DNA of 8,551 nt. Origin: Clostridia bacterium. Its GTDB lineage: Bacteria; Bacillota; Clostridia; HGM11327. Both the position numbers and the translations under genes were made by a program. Below are positions 1 through 5,639 of the stretch, piece by piece (positions within the stretch are counted from its first letter, which is position 1; each line of letters starts with the position of its first letter). The stretch lies in contig JAGBHJ010000175.1 in assembly GCA_017935525.1 (NCBI GenBank), positions 1 through 8,551 of the forward strand, in the 5' to 3' direction. The notes below the pieces were generated by a model. The model saw only the letters and a program-made list of their open reading frames with translations, did not search any database and was not told where the DNA came from.

Positions 1-58
1 GGTAGAATCCCAGCCTTCCAAGCTGGTCGTGTGGGTTCGACTCCCATCACCCGCTCCA
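1..58 (+). tRNA. tRNA-Gly(TCC), 3-prime part, cut by window edge
   Basis: This is the 3-prime 58 bases of a glycine tRNA. The anticodon stem CCAGC (10-14) pairs with GCTGG (22-26) around a 7-base loop with anticodon TCC at 17-19. A T-arm with GTTCGAC follows, then the 3-prime acceptor strand CACCCGC, a T discriminator at 55 as expected for glycine, and an encoded CCA at 56-58. The acceptor 5-prime strand and most of the D-arm lie left of the window. It differs at only two bases from the facing tRNA-Gly at 82-155. It reads GGA, and possibly other GGN codons. Confidence 0.95.
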
Positions 59-59
59 G

Positions 60-79
60 AAAAAAGCACACATTTTTTT
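60..79. terminator. A/T hairpin between convergent tRNA genes, possible bidirectional terminator
   Basis: Six A (60-65) and seven T (73-79) flank GCACACA. Either tRNA transcript would therefore meet a U-tract just after its CCA end. The stem is A:T only and weak. However, the flanking tRNA genes are complementary, so read-through RNA could fold into a much longer hairpin. That it ends both tRNA transcripts is an inference. Confidence 0.45.
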
Positions 80-81
80 AT

Positions 82-155
82 TGGAGCGGGTGATGGGAAT
101 CGAACCCACACGACCAGCTTGGAAGGCTGGGATTCTGCCTTTGAACTACACCCGC
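82..155 (-). tRNA. tRNA-Gly(TCC), complete
   Basis: A complete 74-base glycine tRNA on the minus strand, including an encoded CCA (82-84 on the plus strand). The acceptor stem GCGGGTG pairs with CACCCGC, followed by a T discriminator. The D-arm has GTTCAAAGGC, the anticodon stem CCAGC/GCTGG holds anticodon TCC at 121-123, and the T-loop is TTCGATT. A consensus promoter lies 37 bases upstream (192-220). It is convergent with the near-identical tRNA at 1-58. Confidence 0.98.
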
Positions 156-191
156 ATGCCTTGATTTGTGTTATCCCCTCAAGACTGTTAT

Positions 192-220
192 ATTATACAA
201 CAGTTTTTGATTTTTGTCAA
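192..220 (-). promoter_or_regulatory. Sigma-A promoter of tRNA-Gly
   Basis: Read on the minus strand, a perfect TTGACA (215-220) is followed by a 17-base spacer and a perfect TATAAT (192-197). Transcription should begin near 185, about 30 bases upstream of the tRNA 5-prime end, leaving a short leader for RNase P to remove. The -10 box lies inside an imperfect 19-base palindrome (185-203). Confidence 0.9.
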
Positions 221-318
221 TACCCAAATTCAAGTTTTTTGAAATTTGATTGACAGGACAACCTCAATATAAGCTGACCAAGGGTCGAAACAGCACGTTC
301 AAACCACTCACGATGCGT

Positions 319-347
319 ATTATATCACTAAGTTGGATTTTTGTCAA
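319..347 (-). promoter_or_regulatory. Second consensus promoter, distal, pointing to the tRNA
   Basis: On the minus strand, TTGACA (342-347), a 17-base spacer and TATAAT (319-324) give another full-consensus sigma-A promoter, with a start expected near 312. It shares TTGACAAAAATC with the proximal tRNA promoter. No protein gene or clear RNA gene lies between it and that promoter. It may be a second tRNA promoter with a long leader, or it may drive a small RNA from about 312 to 221. Confidence 0.75.
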
Positions 348-415
348 TGGGTATTTTCACATTTTTTCAAAATACTTTTGCAGATCGCCCTTTTTCCTCA
401 AAAATCAAAATATTG

Positions 416-444
416 TTGACAAATGGGGTAATTAGTAGTACAAT
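416..444 (+). promoter_or_regulatory. Sigma-A promoter of the MATE-ogt-esterase operon
   Basis: TTGACA (416-421), a 17-base spacer and TACAAT (439-444) are at consensus spacing, with a start expected around 450-452. The first MATE-compatible ATG is at 455, so the 5-prime untranslated leader would be only a few bases. The promoter lies back to back with the leftward promoter at 319-347. Confidence 0.8.
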
Positions 445-454
445 AACACAAAAT

Positions 455-1838
455 ATGTTTTTGGGTGATAAATTGAGTATTCTTTCGTTAAAATACAAAC
501 CTCATTATTTATACAGCAATAACGACCTCAAAAGGTTGATCGTGCCCCTTATTTTGGAGCAAGCTCTTGCCATTACCGTTGGCATGGCAGACTCCATGAT
601 GATCTCCTCCGCAGGTGACAGCGCAGTTGCAGGCGTTACTCTGGTGGATATGCTCAACGTGCTGATGATCAGTATACTCTCCGCAGTTGCCACAGGCGGC
701 GCGGTGGTGGTGGGGCAAAATCTGGGTGCCAAAAACCGCGATGGAGCCTGCAACGCTGCCCGTCAGCTTATGTTTTCCGTCTCCGTATTCAGCATAGGCA
801 TCACCGCCATAGTGCTGGGCTTCCGCCAAGGACTTCTGAAGCTGTTTTTTTGGCAGCATAGAGCCGGACGTACATAGTGCGGCACTTACGTACCTTACTA
901 TTTCTGCGTTTTCATTCCCGTTTTTAGGTATTTACAACTCCTGCGCGGCGCTTTTCCGCAACATGGGCAAAACAAACGTCACGTTTGTGGTTTCCATTAT
1001 CGGTAACGCTATCAACGTTGTGGGCAATGCCGTATGTATCTTTGTATTCAAGATGGGCGTTGCAGGCGTTGCTCTGCCGACGCTTATCTCCCGTGCGGTA
1101 ATGGCAGTCATACTCTTTGTAATACTGCTTAAGCCAACCCACGAGGTAAACCTCTGCGGCAAGGGCTTTCGCCCCGATCTCTCCGTCATCAAAAAGATAC
1201 TGTACATTGGTATCCCCGGCGGGATCGAAAACGGCATTTTCCAGCTGGGCAGAGTGCTGGTTATCAGCATCATTTCGGAGTACGGCACTACACAGACTGC
1301 CGCAATGGGTGTTTCCAACACATTTGGCGGACTTGGATGCATAATGGGGCAAGCCATGAACCTTGCCATGATAGCCGTTATAGGCAAATGCGTAGGCGCC
1401 GAGGACAAGGACCAGATCCGCTACTACCTCAAAAAGCTGATGATAATAACCTACGTTGGTATGATCATCACAAACACTCTTATTCTCGCCTTATTAGGTC
1501 CCCTGCTCTCTGTCTATCAGCTGACGCCCGAGGCTACGCAGCTTGCCGCAAAGCTTATATGGATACACGACGGCATTGCAATGCTACTGTGGCCCATGTC
1601 TTTTACAATGCCCAATATGCTCCGAGCCGCAAACGACGTAAAATTCGCAATGCTTATCTCCATATTCTCAATGTTTGTCTTCCGCATAGGCTTCAGCCAT
1701 ATTCTGGGAACAATTCTTGATATGGGCGTTGTAGGCGTTCAGCTGGCAATGATAGTTGACTGGATATTCAGAATAATTCTTTTTACCGCAAGGTATTGCT
1801 CGGGAGCATGGGAGCGTACCATGTACGTATTAAAATGA
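455..1838 (+). pseudogene. MATE-family multidrug/cation antiporter, frameshifted
   Basis: This is a polytopic membrane transporter of the MATE (multidrug and toxin extrusion) family, which exports organic cations and drugs in exchange for Na+ or H+. The first part (455-850, 132 residues) carries the typical N-terminus, LKRLIVPLILEQ and VGMADSMM, then ATGGAVVVGQNLGAKN. That frame ends at a TAG at 875-877. The +1 frame continues the family sequence without a gap from 852 to 1838: GSIEPDV, then FPFLGIYNSCAALFRNMG, then GVAGVALPTLISR. Deleting one T from the seven-T run at 845-851 joins the two parts into one protein of about 460 residues, the normal family length. The cause may be a true mutation, slippage-based on/off switching, or a sequencing error. 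ATG 455 is preferred because codons upstream of it (from ATG 341) are not MATE-like and lie partly upstream of the promoter; TTG 473, behind GGGTGA, is an alternative. The last 4 bases overlap ogt. Confidence 0.85.
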
Positions 1839-2335
1839 CGTTTTACAGCATATACCAATCCCCTCTTGGTAACATCACGCTGACAAGCGACGGTATCGCT
1901 CTTACGGGGCTGTATTTTGAGGGAGAAACAGACACAAGCAGTATTGTTCCAAAGGCTCTTGACGTGTTTTGTGACGTCAAGACATGGCTGGACGGCTACT
2001 TTGTCGGTAAGGATCTTCCAATCACGTTTCCCATAAAATTTGCTGTGGGAACACCCTTTGCCATTACTGTGTGGGAGCTTCTGAGGGAGATACCCTACGG
2101 CAAGACTATCTCCTACAAGGAGCTGGCAAACAAGGTAGCCTGCAAAATGGGTGTTGAGAGAATGTCCGCCCAGGCGGTGGGTAATGCCGTGGGCAAGAAC
2201 CCAATTTCAATAATAGTCCCCTGTCACAGAGTTATAGGGTCAAACGGCAAGCTTGTGGGATACAGAGGCGGACTTGACAAAAAGGAATATCTGCTCCGTT
2301 TGGAGCAAAATATACAAAAAGAGGTAACAATATGA
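1835..2335 (+). CDS. ogt: Methylated-DNA--protein-cysteine S-methyltransferase (O6-alkylguanine transferase)
   Basis: A cytoplasmic suicide repair protein that moves an alkyl group from O6-alkylguanine (or O4-alkylthymine) in DNA onto its own cysteine. The 166 residues match the usual single-domain Ogt length. The N-terminal domain (about 1-70) has SPLGNITL. The DNA-binding and active-site domain follows, with IPYGKTISYKELA (86-98), the helix SAQAVGNAVGKNP (111-123) and the catalytic PCHR with Cys130, then GYRGGLDKKEYLL. Its ATG at 1835 overlaps the MATE stop (ATGA) and lacks a good Shine-Dalgarno sequence, so it probably depends on ribosomes finishing the upstream gene. The upstream frameshift would then lower its translation, because ribosomes stopping at 877 would not reach it. 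A possible ATG at 1796 adds 13 residues that are unlike the family. Its own stop overlaps the esterase start. Confidence 0.95.
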   Translation: MTFYSIYQSPLGNITLTSDGIALTGLYFEGETDTSSIVPKALDVFCDVKTWLDGYFVGKDLPITFPIKFAVGTPFAITVWELLREIPYGKTISYKELANKVACKMGVERMSAQAVGNAVGKNPISIIVPCHRVIGSNGKLVGYRGGLDKKEYLLRLEQNIQKEVTI

Positions 2336-3159
2336 ACAGAAAAAAGCTTTGGGATAATGGAACGCCCAATTTTGAGCCTTCATTTGATCAGAATGAGCCT
2401 TCCCTCCTCCCGTTTATTGCAGAAGCAAAGACAGATGATAACGGTAACCCTACTAAGACGGGCTGTGTTATAGTTTGCCCGGGTGGTGCGTACTACGGTC
2501 ACGCAAGCTACGAGGGTGACCCCGTTTCCGAGTACATCAGAGATCACGGCATTTCCGCATTTACCTTGGAATACCGCTATTATCCATACGATTACGTTGC
2601 TATCCACGCTGATATCAACCGTGCGGTAAGATGGGTGCGTTACCACGCAGAGGAATACAATATCGACCCTGACAAGATCGCAGTTATGGGCTTTTCCGCA
2701 GGCGGCCACCTTGCGTGCGCAGGTGCAACGGTATTTGATTACGGCGTTGAAACAGGCGACGAGATCGACAAGCTCTCCTGCAGACCCGATGCGGCGATCC
2801 TCTGCTACCCCGTTGTATCCATGAAGCGCGCCGTTACTCACGAGGACACAAGATTTGTGTTTATCGGCAGATACGAAGAAGAATTTAAGGAGGGAACCCT
2901 TGTGCCCAAATTCTCCGGCGAAGAAGCAGTAAAGGAAGATACTCCGCCCATGTTTATATGGCACACAGCGGCAGATTCCGCAGTAAAGGTGGAGAATTCC
3001 CTTTTCCTTGCAACATCCCTTGCAAAATACAAGATACCCTTTGAGCTCCACGTATTCCCCGAGGGTGAGCACGGATTAAACCTCGCCCTTGATTTTGACG
3101 GCGGCGCAAAGGCGTGGGCACCTCTTATGATCGATTGGTTAAAGAGGATGGATTATTGA
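2332..3159 (+). CDS. Alpha/beta-hydrolase esterase (acetyl esterase / BD-FAE-like)
   Basis: A 275-residue serine hydrolase of the alpha/beta-hydrolase fold, close to the acetyl-xylan esterase / BD-FAE type that removes acetyl or other acyl groups from small or carbohydrate esters. Visible features are the oxyanion-hole loop CPGGAYYGH (49-57), YRYYP (81-85), AVRWVR (98-103), the nucleophile elbow GFSAGGH with Ser122, the likely acid Asp215 in TAADSAV, and the likely catalytic His247 in EGEHGL. No signal peptide is seen, so it is cytoplasmic. The start overlaps the ogt stop by 4 bases and has GAGGT seven bases upstream. It is the last gene of the operon, followed by a strong hairpin. The substrate cannot be told from the sequence, and a link to drug export or alkylation repair is only positional. 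Confidence 0.9.
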   Translation: MNRKKLWDNGTPNFEPSFDQNEPSLLPFIAEAKTDDNGNPTKTGCVIVCPGGAYYGHASYEGDPVSEYIRDHGISAFTLEYRYYPYDYVAIHADINRAVRWVRYHAEEYNIDPDKIAVMGFSAGGHLACAGATVFDYGVETGDEIDKLSCRPDAAILCYPVVSMKRAVTHEDTRFVFIGRYEEEFKEGTLVPKFSGEEAVKEDTPPMFIWHTAADSAVKVENSLFLATSLAKYKIPFELHVFPEGEHGLNLALDFDGGAKAWAPLMIDWLKRMDY

Positions 3160-3166
3160 TAAATCG

Positions 3167-3200
3167 AAAGAGAGAGTGATGAGTAACACTCTCTCTTTTT
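3167..3200. terminator. Intrinsic terminator between convergent operons
   Basis: A perfect 12-base stem (AAAGAGAGAGTG at 3167-3178 with CACTCTCTCTTT at 3187-3198) encloses an 8-base loop. On the plus strand the stem runs into five T (3196-3200), which would stop the MATE-ogt-esterase transcript. Read on the minus strand the U-tract is shorter and interrupted (TTTCGATTT), but the hairpin sits just after the leftward operon stop at 3207, so it probably serves both directions. Confidence 0.85.
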
Positions 3201-3206
3201 CTGCAT

Positions 3207-4304
3207 TTATCCGTCTATTCTCGTTTTGTCCGCCGCCTCGCTGACTCTCGCCTTTTGGTCATTTGCCCTTGCATAACGAGTGTTAAGCAAAACCGCCTTT
3301 GACACGTCAACAATTCCCTCAAAGCCAAGAGAGAGAATGTACCCCAGCGCCTTTATCCATGCGGTAAAATTGCCGTAGAACTCGTTCATCTTGCCAACTG
3401 ACTTTGGTCTGTTGTAGTCAAAATAATACTGCTCAAGCTCGTCCATTTCCACCACAGGCGTAGGAATGTAATCCGCAAGGCAATTTCCAACGCCGAGAAC
3501 ATACGCGCTGTCGCCGCCCTTTACGTCGCTTATGGAGAACAGCTCTGTCAAACCAAAGTATATCGCATCAAAACCCACGTCGCCGGGGCGTGTAATGCCT
3601 ATGTATCCCTTCATGTCGCTTACGTCTGCGGCACAAAGGCCTCCAACACCGTGGATAGCGTCAACGATCTCACCTATCTCACCGTTAAACCTGCCGTCAA
3701 GACCGGGGTTTCTCACAAAAAGCAAAGCAACATCGTTATCAGCCGCCGCCCTTACGCCGTCAAGTGTTATTTCTACCCTCTTGACAGTAAAGCCTGCAGC
3801 CTCAACTGCCTTTGCTATGCAAGGACAAGCCTTTGCTCCAATAAGGACCGTGCTTCTCTTTTCCTTTTTGTCGGCATAATACGCCTTTGTCATCAAAAGC
3901 ACGGCATCAAGAGTCTGCTTTGCTCTCACCGCACCCATGCTGACATCTTCCATACCCAGCATATCGCTGAGCATATGCCTCAGCGTAAACAAAAGCTCAA
4001 AAGCACCCTGACCTGCGTCCGCCAACTGATAGGGGTGAATGCCCGTCAAGCCGTCAAGCCTTGCAGACTCATCAATGATGGACTGAACGTAGACCTCGCC
4101 GTTGGTCATGCTATTGCCATTTTTAGTTGCAAGTCCAACAAAATGCTCCGCAACGTCAAGCTCGTTAAGGCAAGGCGCCCTATAAGCCTCTCCCCTCATA
4201 AGGTCGTGGGGAATGCTGTCAATGGTATATTCATCAATGGCAGTCTGCGGCAATGTATATCCCTTTCTGCCGCAAGCGCCCTTTTCAAATATGCTCTTTA
4301 TCAT
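3207..4304 (-). CDS. gcvPB: GcvPB-like protein (glycine decarboxylase subunit 2), degenerate and truncated
   Basis: A 365-residue relative of the PLP-binding B subunit of glycine decarboxylase; family members have about 480 residues. The family fold is clear: GRKGYTLP (12-19), GIHPYQ, GQGAFELL (98-105), GITRPGDVGFDAIYF (236-250), YFDYNRPKSVG (294-304) and FYGNFTAWIKALGYILSLG (309-327). Key parts are gone. Where the family has LHKTFS with the Schiff-base lysine, this protein has LTELFS with Glu254 (codon 3543-3545). The Gly-rich GGGGPG loop after it is replaced. The family GSCTMKYNP motif and the DSAHGTNPA segment are not recognisable. The C-terminal region of about 100 residues is absent, and the stop is followed directly by the terminator. 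The start overlaps the gcvPA stop (ATGA), with AAGGAGG 13 bases upstream. Glycine decarboxylation is unlikely; a pseudo-enzyme or an altered role is possible. Confidence 0.8.
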   Translation of the reverse strand: MIKSIFEKGACGRKGYTLPQTAIDEYTIDSIPHDLMRGEAYRAPCLNELDVAEHFVGLATKNGNSMTNGEVYVQSIIDESARLDGLTGIHPYQLADAGQGAFELLFTLRHMLSDMLGMEDVSMGAVRAKQTLDAVLLMTKAYYADKKEKRSTVLIGAKACPCIAKAVEAAGFTVKRVEITLDGVRAAADNDVALLFVRNPGLDGRFNGEIGEIVDAIHGVGGLCAADVSDMKGYIGITRPGDVGFDAIYFGLTELFSISDVKGGDSAYVLGVGNCLADYIPTPVVEMDELEQYYFDYNRPKSVGKMNEFYGNFTAWIKALGYILSLGFEGIVDVSKAVLLNTRYARANDQKARVSEAADKTRIDG

Positions 4305-5578
4305 ATGGAACGTGACGCCTCCTTTACAAACAATTCAACCTCGTCGGCAGACCGCTTTTCCGTCACCGCAACAAGCCATGCATTGCCATACTCGGGGTAT
4401 TCGTTCTTTAATGCAGGACCGCCGATCATACCGTAATCAAGCATTCTGTTGTTAATGTCATTGACGTTCTTCTTTGTAGCCTTTACCGCAAATTCGCGGA
4501 AGAATGGCTTGTTGAACACCGCCTTGAATGCAGATGAAGCAGTAAGCTTTTCATAAGTATAGTAAGCATTAGAGTAGCAGGTCTTGGCAACCTGAGCAAT
4601 GCCATCGCCCATAAATGCAAGGTAGACCGCCGCTGCATACACGCTTACAAAATTAGTCTTACAAACACACTTCTTACCCATGCAATAGCCGTCATCACAC
4701 TTTGTCACAATGCCCTCAAGCACTTCCTTGCGAGCATCGCTTGCCATAAACGCAAAGCCGGGAGTACCAAAGGAAAGTGTACCGCCAAGGGGCTGTCCGC
4801 TGCCCAATGCGTAGTCTGCATAGTATTCGCCGGGAGTCTTAAGTATTGCCATGGAAATGGGGTCAACCACCGCCGCAAGCCTTGCGCCACTTTCATGCGC
4901 CAAGCTTGAGTAAAGCGTCATATCCTCAATAATACCAAAGTAGTTTGGGTTCTGGGCAACTACCAAAGCAGTATCGCCATCCAGCACCTTTGCAAGCTCG
5001 TCCTTTGATGTAGTGCCGTCGGAGCACTCTGCCTGGCAAAGCTCCGCACCGCAAGCATCACAAATAAACTTGAGGGCCTTTTTGTACTCGGGATTTACAG
5101 ACCTCAAAACTACCACCCTCTTTTTGCCCTCCGCAACAGCATCTCCTACAACAACGTCAAGGGCATCCGCAATGCTTGCATAGGAAAGGTCAACGTTTTC
5201 CATGCCGCAAAGGTTGCTGATATATTTCTGACATTCGTGGATCACCTGCAGAGCGCCATTGTTTGCCGCCACGTTGCCGTCGCCGTTCATCACCGTGCCG
5301 ATGTTGGCAGTCAGTCTGTTAACGATGGAGGGCACAAAATGGTCGTACATTCCGGCACCCAAAAAGCACACCGCATCCGATGCAGAAATATTTCTGCCTG
5401 CCAAGTTCTGCATTACCTTTTTAAGGTCGTATTCGCTGAGCGCTTCGGGCAGAGTAAACGGCTCCTTGATCCTTGCCTCTACGGGAACGTCGCAGAAAAG
5501 CTCATCCTGCTTTTTCAAGCCCAGAGCATCCAGCATTTCCCTCTGCTGTTGATCCGTATTTGTAATAAATCTGTTCAT
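4301..5578 (-). CDS. gcvPA: GcvPA-like protein (glycine decarboxylase subunit 1), divergent
   Basis: A 425-residue relative of the A subunit of the glycine cleavage P-protein, which normally pairs with GcvPB to decarboxylate glycine and pass the aminomethyl group to lipoyl-GcvH. Family features retained are RFITNTDQ at the N-terminus, CFLGAGMYDHFVPS (71-84), GALQVIHECQ (108-117), QNPNYFGIIEDM (209-220), DPISMAILKTPGEYYAD, GSGQPLGGTLSFGTPGFAFMA (259-279), and the C-terminal MIGGPALKNEYPEYGNAWLVAVTE. The conserved YQPEISQG segment is replaced by GNVAANNG (101-108). The region expected to hold LTLQTREQHIRR and SNICTNQ is shortened and altered (about 290-312). AAGGAG lies five bases before the ATG. 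It follows the LCP gene after 61 bases that contain a hairpin, so it may be transcribed from minCDE-lcp. No gcvT, gcvH or lpd is nearby. Confidence 0.82.
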   Translation of the reverse strand: MNRFITNTDQQQREMLDALGLKKQDELFCDVPVEARIKEPFTLPEALSEYDLKKVMQNLAGRNISASDAVCFLGAGMYDHFVPSIVNRLTANIGTVMNGDGNVAANNGALQVIHECQKYISNLCGMENVDLSYASIADALDVVVGDAVAEGKKRVVVLRSVNPEYKKALKFICDACGAELCQAECSDGTTSKDELAKVLDGDTALVVAQNPNYFGIIEDMTLYSSLAHESGARLAAVVDPISMAILKTPGEYYADYALGSGQPLGGTLSFGTPGFAFMASDARKEVLEGIVTKCDDGYCMGKKCVCKTNFVSVYAAAVYLAFMGDGIAQVAKTCYSNAYYTYEKLTASSAFKAVFNKPFFREFAVKATKKNVNDINNRMLDYGMIGGPALKNEYPEYGNAWLVAVTEKRSADEVELFVKEASRSI

Positions 5579-5599
5579 TTTTTCTCCTTATTCAAAATA

Positions 5600-5628
5600 G
5601 CGGAAATCACGTTTTTCGCAATTTCCGC
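5600..5628 (-). other. Intergenic hairpin between LCP and gcvPA genes
   Basis: GCGGAAAT and ATTTCCGC form an 8-base stem. Two wobble and two Watson-Crick pairs can extend it to about 12 pairs, closing on an AAAAA loop. In the minus-strand transcript it is followed by TATTTTG, a poor U-tract. It could be an attenuating terminator or an mRNA-stability element separating minCDE-lcp from the gcvPA/gcvPB pair. It ends about 10 bases before the gcvPA Shine-Dalgarno AAGGAG. Confidence 0.55.
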
Positions 5629-5639
5629 ATTCTGTCTTA

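Larger units (their letters stand above)
1..139. repeat. Large inverted repeat made of two tRNA-Gly genes
   Basis: Bases 1-58 and the reverse complement of 82-139 match at 56 of 58 positions, separated by a 23-base spacer (59-81). The mismatches are GGT versus GGC at the first three bases of the arm, and TTCGAC versus TTCGAT in the T-arm. The repeat arises because two tRNA-Gly(TCC) copies sit tail to tail, and it probably extends left beyond the window. Confidence 0.9.

Noticed and set aside
29..253. Open frame across both tRNA genes
   Set aside because: It runs over the tRNA inverted repeat and the tRNA promoter; no protein family features or ribosome site.
250..273. Plus-strand TTGACA followed by TATAAG
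   Set aside because: Spacing is only 12 bases, too short for a sigma-A promoter.
280..312. Sequence resembling a tRNA T-arm (GTTCAAAC)
   Set aside because: No cloverleaf, acceptor stem or anticodon arm can be built around it.
341..454. Longer MATE N-terminus from ATG 341
   Set aside because: The extra 38 residues are unlike MATE N-termini and mostly lie upstream of or inside the promoter at 416-444.
2380..3072. 230-codon minus-strand frame
   Set aside because: Antisense shadow of the esterase, which has full catalytic motifs on the plus strand.
3160..3206. Missing C-terminal region of gcvPB hidden by a frameshift
   Set aside because: Only the terminator and then the convergent esterase gene lie downstream of the stop; no remnant of about 100 codons exists there.
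3651..4436. 261-codon plus-strand frame
   Set aside because: Antisense to the gcvPB-like gene and the end of gcvPA; no recognisable protein features.
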